Below are positions 8,705 to 16,908 of a stretch of DNA of 64,000 nt, piece after piece. Origin of the DNA: Sporocytophaga myxococcoides DSM 11118 (lineage in GTDB: Bacteria > Bacteroidota > Bacteroidia > Cytophagales > Cytophagaceae); contig NZ_AUFX01000003.1 of the NCBI RefSeq assembly GCF_000426725.1, positions 434,001 to 498,000 of the forward strand. The letters are read 5' to 3'. Both the position numbers and the translations under genes were made by a program. The first letter of the stretch is position 1. Each line of letters begins with the position of its first letter. Below the pieces are notes generated by a model that saw nothing but the letters and a program-made list of their open reading frames with translations, was not told where the DNA came from and searched no databases.

Positions 8705-11700
8705 TTATTCTATAATGAAATCATGACCCAGCTCAAGAGAATCAATACCAGCCTGAAGAGATCTTTCTTCATATTTATCATTCAATACAGTGATCTGATG
8801 CTCCAATGCGGGTACAAGCACTGACCATGGTTTTGTAGCTTGTAAAAATGACTTGGCCTCTCCATCCCTTGCAGTGTCAATCAGTATCCAATTACCTGCG
8901 AAATCACGGGCTGCCTGAACCATTGAAAACTTCGTAATAAAGTCTACATAAGGCAATGTTCTCATAAAGCTTAGGATATCAGAGGTGTTTATTTTTCCCC
9001 CTAAATGTAATCTTGAATATCCCTCCTCATTGCTTTTACTAAGGTATTTCTTCAACTCCTCATTCAGCTTCTGAAGGAAAAATCCATAATTGTACCCATC
9101 AGTAAATTTAACTCCGCAAATAATTTTTATCCTTTCATAATTAGGGTTTCTGATTTCTAATTTAACAAACGGACTAACGAATTGCGTTATGTAATTTTTA
9201 ATCTGGTATAACAACTCACTACTTGCCATTGGCTCGTTACCATCCAGATTATTATTGTTTTTAAATGGAGAAATTACTAACAATACACTTCCTGGTGCAT
9301 CAAGATTACTGCTTGTCATATTTGGCAAACACGCCACTTTATATACAGATGGGAATTTCTCTAGGATAATTCTCTCATAATCCCAAGCCATGATTGCTCT
9401 GGATTTATGTCTCAAGCGTTCTCCTACTCTTGTATAAAACTCTTTATTACCTTCTTTAGGCAGACCATTATAAGACTCTAATGGCTGAATGATAGACTCC
9501 ACGCCTTCAATATTTTCAACAGATCTTTTTACTGTGAAAGCCGGTAATGGCTTTTTAAGGTGGTTGCCATCAAGGTTATAAGAATCGGAAAGTGTAGCAG
9601 ATATAGCCTGTGTATATACACTTATGGTTTTTGATGCTACTTCAATATTATTAAGAGCACTTGCCCTTACCCAAAATAAATTGGAATCCAGAATAGTGTT
9701 ATTCCTGTTTATTTCATAAGGTAAATCAATCTGAATAATACCGGTTTTGATAAAGCTACTTGTATCATCTCTCAGTATTTTAGAAGGCTTCAACAAATGC
9801 CACTTGTTATTTGCAAGATAGCTCCATTCTATTACCGGAGGATCTTCTTCCGAAGAAATTGTAAATTCATCAAACATCTCAAACAGCATGGATACTGATT
9901 GAGGAGGATTGATATTTGAAAATCCGATCAACAAAGAACCATCATGATTGTACTCTGGCAATAGGTAAGTAACCTGAGACGAATTATCAGGATATACCAA
10001 TTCTTCGCCAAAAGGATGAATATGGTAAATCGCACCTCTTAATTCATTTCCATCCGATCTGTTAGATCTGTCTTTTAGTGATATAACAGAAGCAGAGCTA
10101 TAGTCTAGTGATAAAGATTTAATCTGAGGAGAATATGGAGGATTAGGCATCTTATCCATTTTCTTCTCAACCAGCTGTACAAGACTAGATCTTGAATTTT
10201 TAATTGCTGTTTCAGAAAGCACAGCAGGATAAATTGTATGAGCAAAAGCAGCTTCCGGAGATGACAGTTCGATTTTCAAAAATCCCCTCTGAGAAGTGCT
10301 GGTGTAAAGAGAATTCAATTCTATCCCAGCAAAATCAGGAGATTGTTTGATTCTGTTTATTTCTACAGAATGAATCAATGTTTGTTCATCCAGTTCTGAT
10401 TTTGCATTAATAATTTCCCCTCTAGGATCGCCTTCTGACCTGAATAGTTTAAATGACTGTTGTTCCTTTACTGATGGTCTCCACCTTCCGTTTTCAAGTA
10501 TTGAAATTTTAGCTTCAAAAGAAGTATTATCAATATTTATCCCATAATCTTCATAGTGCCCGAAAAATCCGCTTTTATTTCTGGGAAGATCAAACCATTC
10601 AATATTGATATTTAAAGAATCTAGGCTCTTCCTGAAAATCTCATTATTCCCAACAACAAGGTAAGAACCAACATTCGGCATTGGTCCAAATGGATAAAAA
10701 GGACTGTCAGGGCTTAGCTGTCCCATATTGTTATATAGAACAAGATCTTTTACACCCGTTACATTTACTTTGATATCCACCTCTTCAAGTATCAGGTCTT
10801 TAAGAAGTGAATAAGGATAAATATAAGTGTCGCTATTTAAGCCTATCTTAATCAGCGGAGCTTTAGAAGAATATATTCCTTTGTGAACCCCTGAATTATA
10901 TTTTACAATAGCAGGATCAGACTCATCCAAATCAAACCTTATTACTAAGGAAGAAGAATCTACCTCCCTTGATATCACATATTTTCTTACTCTGAACCAA
11001 CCTTCAGGTGCCGTTATATCCAACTGAAATGCTTCTAAAAAACTTTTAATGAAGATTTCACTTTCCGTACTTCTTTCTACATGAGCAATGTCCTCAAGCT
11101 TCTGAATCAATCCCTGAAACTTTTCAGGAAGGAACTGAAGCTTTAATGAAATTTCTCTATAACCTTCTTTCAAAAACAATACTGGAGAGGCAATGACAAA
11201 ACCAACAGTTGCATTTCCCATCGTTTTCTCCAGCTCTCCTTTTCCATCCTGGCTTTCACCAAAAGTAGCAAATGATTTGCGAGGGAAATTATCTTCTGCT
11301 TTTCTAGTTAATGTTTTTATATCAGAGTCTGCAGAGAGGATATTTTTGAATAATATTTTTTCTACACCTCTTACATTCAAAGATTTTTTCTCAATAAAGA
11401 TTGAACGAAGACGTTCTATTTTAGCTTTGTTTACCAGCAAAGGATAATCTGCAGTATATAGAACCTCCTTCCCATTATCATCTTCTTTACCAATAAATAC
11501 AGTACCTTTCTTTACATGAGCGACAACAGATGTATCATATGTTTTAAACGAAAGGTAGACTTTATCTTTTATAGCATTCTTAGGTGATTGCTGAAGGCCT
11601 ACATTATAATAAAAGTCAAGATGTCTTTTTGAAATATTATTAATTTCACCTTGAGCGTGCTGAAATAGTTTTAAGAATGCAAGAAATAAAGAAACCTCCG

Positions 11701-12454
11701 GATAATGAGTATCTGTCCTGAGAGATTCCTGAAGATAATCCGGCGCCTTGATCTTCAGATATAACAAAGTTTCATAAAACGACTGAAAGCTCAGTTGCAG
11801 TTGTTCTGAAATTACTAAGCTCTCTTGTTTAAATGAACTAATGTCCTTTTTCTGGCCATCATCCTGTAATGAATCTTTAATTCCCCATAAATCATCGAAC
11901 CTATGGTAATTAAAAACCATGGTTTCATCTTCACTTAAAAATCCATTAAGATTACGTTGTTGTTCTACAAGAATTTTTAAAGACAAGTTTAACTTACTTG
12001 AAATAGCACTTGAAATTTCATTTCTGATTTTCAATTCCTCACCAGAAAAAGCCTCTACAGCTTTAAGCCTGCCTAACCAGATTTGGAATCGAAGTGCGAG
12101 ATCAAAAACCTCTTTAAAGCATTTTTTAAAGTAGAAAATTTTTTTCTCAGGTCTCTTAAAAAGGATTGCTTTATTAAGATTATTCTTAAAGTTTATTTCT
12201 ATTCCGGATGGATTAGAATCAATAATAGTAGCCAGAATTACTGTTTCGTCCGTCAGAAACTCAGACCAATCTCCTTCTACCTTATTTTTTAAATTATAAA
12301 AATTGATAAGCCTAGAGAAACCTGAAGAAAATACCAACAGATCTTCAAACGACCGCTCATCAATCTTAACATAATTAAAATCCAACGCAGGAAACGCCCT
12401 GCTTTCCTGTGATGTACCGGCACTTGTAAGTCTTATAAATTTATTACCTTCCAT
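8705..12454 (-). CDS. eCIS baseplate J/gp47-like wedge protein (Afp11-like)
   Basis: The largest structural protein of the cluster, 1249 aa, cytoplasmic, part of the baseplate wedge. The C-terminal ~300 residues have the baseplate-J pattern: FYTRVGERLRHKSRAIMAWD, then YERIILEKFPSVYKVACLPN, then a domain ending with LPYVDFITKF. The N-terminal part is helical; the middle contains many beta segments likely to form insertion domains. It follows the gp25 gene by 17 bases and precedes the fibre-like gene by 32 bases, the order gp25-J expected from contractile phages, Afp and PVC. No enzymatic motif is visible. Size is within the range of Bacteroidota eCIS homologues. J/gp6-type identification is strong, finer orthology less so. 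Confidence 0.87.
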   Translation of the reverse strand: MEGNKFIRLTSAGTSQESRAFPALDFNYVKIDERSFEDLLVFSSGFSRLINFYNLKNKVEGDWSEFLTDETVILATIIDSNPSGIEINFKNNLNKAILFKRPEKKIFYFKKCFKEVFDLALRFQIWLGRLKAVEAFSGEELKIRNEISSAISSKLNLSLKILVEQQRNLNGFLSEDETMVFNYHRFDDLWGIKDSLQDDGQKKDISSFKQESLVISEQLQLSFQSFYETLLYLKIKAPDYLQESLRTDTHYPEVSLFLAFLKLFQHAQGEINNISKRHLDFYYNVGLQQSPKNAIKDKVYLSFKTYDTSVVAHVKKGTVFIGKEDDNGKEVLYTADYPLLVNKAKIERLRSIFIEKKSLNVRGVEKILFKNILSADSDIKTLTRKAEDNFPRKSFATFGESQDGKGELEKTMGNATVGFVIASPVLFLKEGYREISLKLQFLPEKFQGLIQKLEDIAHVERSTESEIFIKSFLEAFQLDITAPEGWFRVRKYVISREVDSSSLVIRFDLDESDPAIVKYNSGVHKGIYSSKAPLIKIGLNSDTYIYPYSLLKDLILEEVDIKVNVTGVKDLVLYNNMGQLSPDSPFYPFGPMPNVGSYLVVGNNEIFRKSLDSLNINIEWFDLPRNKSGFFGHYEDYGINIDNTSFEAKISILENGRWRPSVKEQQSFKLFRSEGDPRGEIINAKSELDEQTLIHSVEINRIKQSPDFAGIELNSLYTSTSQRGFLKIELSSPEAAFAHTIYPAVLSETAIKNSRSSLVQLVEKKMDKMPNPPYSPQIKSLSLDYSSASVISLKDRSNRSDGNELRGAIYHIHPFGEELVYPDNSSQVTYLLPEYNHDGSLLIGFSNINPPQSVSMLFEMFDEFTISSEEDPPVIEWSYLANNKWHLLKPSKILRDDTSSFIKTGIIQIDLPYEINRNNTILDSNLFWVRASALNNIEVASKTISVYTQAISATLSDSYNLDGNHLKKPLPAFTVKRSVENIEGVESIIQPLESYNGLPKEGNKEFYTRVGERLRHKSRAIMAWDYERIILEKFPSVYKVACLPNMTSSNLDAPGSVLLVISPFKNNNNLDGNEPMASSELLYQIKNYITQFVSPFVKLEIRNPNYERIKIICGVKFTDGYNYGFFLQKLNEELKKYLSKSNEEGYSRLHLGGKINTSDILSFMRTLPYVDFITKFSMVQAARDFAGNWILIDTARDGEAKSFLQATKPWSVLVPALEHQITVLNDKYEERSLQAGIDSLELGHDFIIE

Positions 12455-12471
12455 GCTTTGGTTTGGTCAGA

Positions 12472-12906
12472 TCAAAAAGTATTCACTGCCCTGAAACGGG
12501 CTTCATTTCCTTCAAGAATATAATATGGATATACCATGTTACTTCTCTTATTTGTCTTTCTTATGGTATACTGTACATCAATCAACAATAAACCATCATT
12601 TGTTTTATCCTGACTGATATCAATTTCATTTAGTATAATTCTCGGCTCAAAGTAAAGAATGGCGTTTTCAATCATTCCTTTCATTTCAGTAATCAGAGAA
12701 CTATCAATGGATTCGAAAATCATCTTATTCAAATCACATCCATATTCTGGCAACATTGTTCTTTCACCTGGTTTGGTGGAAAGTAGAATAAAAAGACTTT
12801 CTCTGATATCCTCTTCTTCTGAAACCAACATTACACTTCCAGAGGTTTTATCAAAAGTAGGTGGAAACTTCCATCCGACACCTAAAAATGTTTTTTTATG
12901 CTTCAT
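12472..12906 (-). CDS. eCIS baseplate protein, GPW/gp25 family (Afp9-like)
   Basis: Baseplate wedge subunit of the lysozyme-like gp25 family that connects baseplate and sheath. The protein begins MKHKKTFLGVGWKFPPTFD and contains the family signature EEDIRESLFILLSTKPGERT followed by MLPEYGCDLNKMIFE, where the family has its conserved E-P-R-G/GxxL pattern, then FEPRIILNEIDI. I chose the ATG at 12906 over one 30 bases upstream because the upstream choice overlaps the PAAR gene and because TTGGAGGT, a good ribosome binding site, sits directly before this ATG. That gives 144 aa, usual for gp25. The PAAR stop codon lies two bases upstream, so translation is coupled. Confidence 0.9.
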   Translation of the reverse strand: MKHKKTFLGVGWKFPPTFDKTSGSVMLVSEEEDIRESLFILLSTKPGERTMLPEYGCDLNKMIFESIDSSLITEMKGMIENAILYFEPRIILNEIDISQDKTNDGLLLIDVQYTIRKTNKRSNMVYPYYILEGNEARFRAVNTF

Positions 12907-12908
12907 AT

Positions 12909-13208
12909 TTAACCTCCAATAATTACAGTAGGACAACCTAAAACTATAGATCCGCCATGTGCTGTTGAATCACCCATTCTTGCTGCTGGCATACCGCCAA
13001 TTAAAACTGTAGCAGACCCTTTAACAATGCTATCAGGGGGCCCCACACATGTGCACATGTCACCCACTCTGGCAGCTGGCATTCCCCCAATTAATACAGT
13101 CATACACCCAGGTGGCATTACAGGACCTCCTACATGTGGTATAGGTGGAGTACCTGGCGTCATCATAGGGCAAGTATGCATATCTCCCGCTCTCGCTGCA
13201 AAAGGCAT
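12909..13208 (-). CDS. PAAR-domain spike tip protein (Afp10-like)
   Basis: Caps the spike and forms the sharp tip of the injection tube. The 99-aa protein is a whole PAAR domain: MPFAARAGDMHTCPM at the N-terminus, then three glycine-rich repeats (TVLIGGMPAARVGD, TVLIGGMPAARMGD and a final TVIIGG). Histidine and cysteine residues (for example H11, C13, C35, C52, C54) could bind the metal ion usually found at the PAAR apex. It has no C-terminal toxin extension, so it is not an evolved PAAR effector. It starts 22 bases after the spike gene and its stop is next to the gp25 start. Confidence is high. Confidence 0.95.
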   Translation of the reverse strand: MPFAARAGDMHTCPMMTPGTPPIPHVGGPVMPPGCMTVLIGGMPAARVGDMCTCVGPPDSIVKGSATVLIGGMPAARMGDSTAHGGSIVLGCPTVIIGG

Positions 13209-13230
13209 CTGATTGTTTTATATTTTAAAA

Positions 13231-15018
13231 TCAATTAATCATAACTACACCACCTTTTATAACAGTCTGGCCAGATCCTTTAACTTCAGCCATAGCTGCT
13301 TCAGCGGCAAATTTTGTACTTCCTTTTAATTCAACAGCCATTCCTTCTCCTTTAAGATTTCCAGTAGCCTTAGCCTGAATATCTTGCTGTGCTTCGATGA
13401 TAACTTTCCCTTGAGCCTTAATTGTAAAATCTTTCACACAATCAAAGGTAATTCCAGCATCATTCATCTCCATTTTATTATTGTTCTTGTCAATGGCTGT
13501 TATTGCTCCTTTATCATCATCCAATACTATACTATTGTTACCTGGAGTAATAATTGTAATGATTTTCTTTTCTTCATCGAAAGTCAATTTCATTTTGCTT
13601 CTGGTAACAAATGATTTCGTGTTATTTTTTTCTTCAGAAGTGAAGGCAGGAACATTTTTAGCACTATAAACAGAGCCTAAAATAATAGGCTGTTCCGGAT
13701 CCTCATTTAAGAAACCAATAACAACTTCATCATTAATTTCAGGAATAAAAAATGTTCCAGATCCATTCGTTGCATAAAAAGTAGAAAGTCTGGCCCAAAT
13801 TCCCATGTTATCCTGTTTCAATGTTGGATAACTTATTTGTATTCTGTGCTGACCTGCCGGATCAGCATCTATTTTTTTAACTATTGCAGTTTGCAGCCCT
13901 TTGATCCCAGCCGTTATTCCGCTGACAGAAGGGGCTACAATATCATTATTACTTTCAGAGTAAGATTTGAATGAAATTCCAAAGCTAGCCTGTGTAATCC
14001 ACTCACCTTCTTCAAGAACATGGTTTACAGCACTTACATATACATCACCGTTGAAATGATTACTAAGGCCTTTCAATGTTAAAACAACATCCGGTTTAAC
14101 CAAGGCACTTCCAATAAATTTAGCATGACCTTGCAACATGGATAGTTTCGATCTTGTCAACTTACCTGTTGCCCAGGCCTGCAGTACGTTGTTGGGTAAA
14201 TTTGCAGGTGTCTGAAGCTGATATTGAGTAATTCCATGTACACTACTTAATTTATCGGGGGTAATACCCACAGCTGGTACTGTTACACTACCAGAATTTG
14301 CCTCCAAAACCTTTTGAGAAGCCACATCCCAGGCGACACTTGTGACTTTTGGAAATTGATTTCTCGCATCTATTTCAATGTCTATTTCCATTAAAGTCTG
14401 CCCGTTTACCACCTCAACAACCGGAGCGGACGAAACATCAGGTTTGCCAACTTTAATCTTGGCTCCTTCTGTAACAACAATATGTCCATTGAAGTCTGCT
14501 CTCATCAACATATAGTCCCAATCAGAGCAAAAATATTGTACAAGTTCCGGATGTGTTGCTTCTGTTGAAGTCACAGTTGCCTGAAGACCGCTTTTACCTA
14601 TTAAATCTGAAATAACCTGACTATCTGTTTTGTCAAGATATATAGCATTATTTCTGGCAAGAGCCATTTTATAAGCCTCCTCTTTACAATCAATAATTAA
14701 CTTACGACTGTCCTGAGATAGACTCAATCCCTGTTTTACAATAATACCTTCAAAAATTATTTCATTTTTGGCATGATAGCCTGCCTTTATTGTTATTTTT
14801 TTACCCGGATCAAATATCCCTGAATTAGAAGAGGGAAAATCTTCAGCTAAGCCGGTAAACCCTCCATCAACAATAGTTACAGTTGCTGTTCCAATTCTAT
14901 TTACGGCCCTTGAAACATTAATTGAAACAATCTGATGTTCACCAGGAATAAGAGCACCATCAGTGAGAATGTCGTAGGTTACTAAACTGGTATCATTTGC
15001 GATCAGGGATGTACTCAT
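13231..15018 (-). CDS. VgrG-like spike protein (Afp8-like)
   Basis: Trimeric central spike at the end of the inner tube, 595 aa. The N-terminal half (about 1-350) resembles gp27/phage late control D: NVSRAVNRIGTATVTIVDGG near residue 33, IFEGIIVKQGLSLSQ near 107. The gp5-like OB-fold follows around residues 375-450 with HRIQISYPTLKQDNMGIWAR, FFIPEINDEVVIGFLNEDPE and QPIILGSVYSAKN, the usual Vgr signature. The C-terminal part is a repetitive beta-helix-like stretch (IVLDDDKGAITAIDKNNNKM onward) without an added effector domain. It overlaps the LysM gene by 4 bases (ATGA) and is followed by PAAR. Identification is firm. Confidence 0.93.
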   Translation of the reverse strand: MSTSLIANDTSLVTYDILTDGALIPGEHQIVSINVSRAVNRIGTATVTIVDGGFTGLAEDFPSSNSGIFDPGKKITIKAGYHAKNEIIFEGIIVKQGLSLSQDSRKLIIDCKEEAYKMALARNNAIYLDKTDSQVISDLIGKSGLQATVTSTEATHPELVQYFCSDWDYMLMRADFNGHIVVTEGAKIKVGKPDVSSAPVVEVVNGQTLMEIDIEIDARNQFPKVTSVAWDVASQKVLEANSGSVTVPAVGITPDKLSSVHGITQYQLQTPANLPNNVLQAWATGKLTRSKLSMLQGHAKFIGSALVKPDVVLTLKGLSNHFNGDVYVSAVNHVLEEGEWITQASFGISFKSYSESNNDIVAPSVSGITAGIKGLQTAIVKKIDADPAGQHRIQISYPTLKQDNMGIWARLSTFYATNGSGTFFIPEINDEVVIGFLNEDPEQPIILGSVYSAKNVPAFTSEEKNNTKSFVTRSKMKLTFDEEKKIITIITPGNNSIVLDDDKGAITAIDKNNNKMEMNDAGITFDCVKDFTIKAQGKVIIEAQQDIQAKATGNLKGEGMAVELKGSTKFAAEAAMAEVKGSGQTVIKGGVVMIN

Positions 15019-15701
15019 ACTATTGGAGGAAAAATAATCTCTGTACCAGGTTCCAGATTACGAAAATCTACCAGGTTGTTAAACTTAGCTACTTTTAAGT
15101 AGAGAGAACAATCATTATAAATTTCATTACACATTAAAGGTAATGTATCTCCAAATTTCACTGTTCTTAAATGTGTTAAATCAGGAGACTGAAGATCATG
15201 CTCCTTTGCTTGTTTGGAAGCTTCTTTTGAGCTTTCAAATGAAGCTTCTAATGTACTTCTTAAAGGGTCACCATTTGACTTGAACATATTGTGGGTAACT
15301 GTAAGATTTCGCAATCTTCCCTGGAATGTATTTACCCCCCAAATTATCTTTACAAATGGTATATCGTGTGTTGAGCCAATAAAATCATATGTTGCTTTTT
15401 TAAAGGCTTTAATTTCTTCCATTATATCAACGGTTTTACTCCCGTTAGTTCCGGCTTGTCCTGTTACTCCTGTTGCATCAAGAGTAAGAGTAATATTCAA
15501 TTTTTTAGAAGGAGCTTTTTTCAGCTTCTGCGGACTATCAGTAGAACCTGGAGGCGCATCTTCTACAAACTCGACAGCATATTCCTGTTTGAAAGTAGTT
15601 GGATTAAACTGCACCTTAAATCTGGCATGCTCATCTTCAAAGGTCGACTTTTTATAGCCGATTATTTCCATCTTAGTCAATCCACTTTGATTTGCAGCCA
15701 T
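15015..15701 (-). CDS. LysM-domain tube/baseplate adaptor (Afp7-like)
   Basis: Baseplate hub protein that joins tube and spike, matching Afp7/gp53-like LysM proteins. The 228-aa product has a family N-terminal domain with KVQFNPTTFKQEYAVEF (about 29-45) and a beta-rich middle. It ends with a LysM-like domain (about 178-228: TVKFGDTLPLMCNEIYND, then FRNLEPGTEIIFPP). In CIS proteins the LysM domain holds subunits together rather than binding peptidoglycan; that role is family knowledge. Its start lies one base after the 54-aa gene's stop and its end overlaps the spike gene by 4 bases. High confidence from motif and order. Confidence 0.9.
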   Translation of the reverse strand: MAANQSGLTKMEIIGYKKSTFEDEHARFKVQFNPTTFKQEYAVEFVEDAPPGSTDSPQKLKKAPSKKLNITLTLDATGVTGQAGTNGSKTVDIMEEIKAFKKATYDFIGSTHDIPFVKIIWGVNTFQGRLRNLTVTHNMFKSNGDPLRSTLEASFESSKEASKQAKEHDLQSPDLTHLRTVKFGDTLPLMCNEIYNDCSLYLKVAKFNNLVDFRNLEPGTEIIFPPIV

Positions 15702-15702
15702 A

Positions 15703-15867
15703 CTATCTGTCTATCTTTGATTGTAATTTTTGCATAACTTTCTCCACACATTCCTTCACTATTTTGTTTTTAACAGAAGAAGGCATATCCAACTGCACAG
15801 CTTTCTTCTCCCCATTTGAAGAAGAAACTGTCATTTTAATAATTAATTCTTTAATTTCTATTGCCAT
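15703..15867 (-). CDS. Short eCIS protein, DUF5908/Afp6-like (54 aa)
   Basis: A 54-aa gene filling the gap between the second tube protein and the LysM protein. I translated it by hand: it starts MAIEIKELIIKMTVSSS, continues with NGEKKAVQLDMPSSV and ends VMQKLQSKIDR. The N-terminal (M)xIEIKEL(I/V)IK motif and the C-terminal basic helix fit the DUF5908 family of small proteins found at this position (Afp6) in Bacteroidota eCIS loci. It starts 3 bases after the preceding stop codon and stops 1 base before the LysM gene's ATG, so it is almost certainly translated by coupling. Its function is not known; a tube-initiator or assembly accessory is possible. Confidence 0.85.
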   Translation of the reverse strand: MAIEIKELIIKMTVSSSNGEKKAVQLDMPSSVKNKIVKECVEKVMQKLQSKIDR

Positions 15868-15870
15868 AAT

Positions 15871-16380
15871 TTAAACCTTTACCTGCTCAAATCGCTTATA
15901 GGTTAGTTCCAGGCTTTCAATAACAATATCATTATTCTGGGCATTAAAATTTGATACACTCCACTTAGTGGGATAAGCATCTATAAACTTCCAAGACATG
16001 AGCGGCTCATTTTCTTCATCTAACAAGCTTACTACAACATCCTTGGTAACTATTGGCTGGTCAAAGCCATTAATCAATGTTGTTTTACACCATTCACCTA
16101 AAGCTGAAAGAGAGGACACTAAGCCTCTCTTTAGCTGTAAAGGTGAATATTTCATTGTTTTAGGAAGCTTATAAGTAAATGAATTCACTCCCCCTTCATA
16201 AAAATCCTCCGTCGGTATCTCAGCAGATATGCCAGATACTTCCTGAAAATTTGAATCTAAACCAGAGCTGTCATTTGTATTAACTATTCTAACCCTGAAG
16301 TGAAACCCAACAGGTGGATAGTACTTTGACGTCCCACCAGCAGACGGTTTTTTCTTGGAAGTTGAAGTTCCAGTTGCCAT
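15871..16380 (-). CDS. eCIS tube protein, second paralogue (Afp5-like tube initiator)
   Basis: Phage-tail-tube fold protein (gp19/Hcp-like), 169 aa, probably the first ring between baseplate and main tube as for Afp5. It has a serine/lysine-rich N-terminal extension, then the family pattern GFHFRVRI, DSNFQEVSGISAEI (about 44-57), a loop with YEGGVNSFTYKLP and PLQLKRGL, and a C-terminal IESLELTYKRFEQ. It is paralogous to the next gene upstream (shared xxFQEVSGxSxE, LxRG/LKKG and IESLELxxxG/F pattern). The ordering after the main tube gene and before the DUF5908-type gene matches Afp1...Afp5-Afp6. Two-tube-protein layout is normal for eCIS. Confidence 0.9.
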   Translation of the reverse strand: MATGTSTSKKKPSAGGTSKYYPPVGFHFRVRIVNTNDSSGLDSNFQEVSGISAEIPTEDFYEGGVNSFTYKLPKTMKYSPLQLKRGLVSSLSALGEWCKTTLINGFDQPIVTKDVVVSLLDEENEPLMSWKFIDAYPTKWSVSNFNAQNNDIVIESLELTYKRFEQVKV

Positions 16381-16407
16381 TATATGCTTCCGTAAAAATT
16401 ATTTTAA

Positions 16408-16845
16408 TTAAGCAAGAGTTTGCACTATACCTTCATGAGCAAGCTCAAGAGTTTCTATTGCTACCTCGTTTGCATCTGATTTAAGATCAGGAGCAGAGAA
16501 CTTAATTGGGAATGCGTTGTTGATTGTCCAAGTAAAAAGGGGATTACCTTCTTCATCAAGCAAGTTAATGATTACAGTTTCTCTTCTTTCTTTATTTACC
16601 TGAACATCATTCCACCAGTGCCAGAATGTTTCGTCACCTTGGAACATACCTTTCTTCAAAGTGATGTTTCCGTTCTTTTTAAGTCCTGGTATTTTCTGAG
16701 TTAAAAATGTTGAATCATTTCCTGCGCGGTACTCAATAAATTGAGTTTCCATGCTTAATCCAGAAACCTCCTGGAATCCAACTTGAGTTCCTCCTATTTC
16801 TACTGAAAAGTGGAACTTAGGAATGGGCCATTGTGTATCTGCCAT
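16408..16845 (-). CDS. eCIS inner tube protein (Afp1-like)
   Basis: Main subunit of the inner tube that is driven out on contraction, 145 aa, compact beta-barrel of the gp19/Hcp fold. Visible motifs: PKFHFSVEIGGTQVGFQEVSGLSME (split here as PKFHFSVEIGG and GFQEVSGLSME), FLTQKIPGLKKNGNITLKKG, WHWWNDVQ, and IETLELAHEGIVQTLA at the end. Length is typical. It lies between the sheath gene (63 bases away) and the second tube gene (27 bases away). The 63-base gap is one of the largest inside the operon and could hold a start site that boosts this abundant protein, but I saw no consensus promoter there. Confidence 0.93.
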   Translation of the reverse strand: MADTQWPIPKFHFSVEIGGTQVGFQEVSGLSMETQFIEYRAGNDSTFLTQKIPGLKKNGNITLKKGMFQGDETFWHWWNDVQVNKERRETVIINLLDEEGNPLFTWTINNAFPIKFSAPDLKSDANEVAIETLELAHEGIVQTLA

Positions 16846-16908
16846 ATTTATATTTTTTTATAATTAAAGACAATTATCAGTTTAGTAATAAAAATTTAAA
16901 TTAGTCAA

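Noticed and set aside
12907-12936. Upstream ATG of the gp25 gene
   Set aside because: It overlaps the PAAR gene and lacks a ribosome binding site, while the ATG at 12906 follows TTGGAGGT and gives the family N-terminus.
15214-15657. 147-aa ORF antisense to the LysM gene
   Set aside because: It lies wholly within a gene of recognised family and operon context; no motif of its own.
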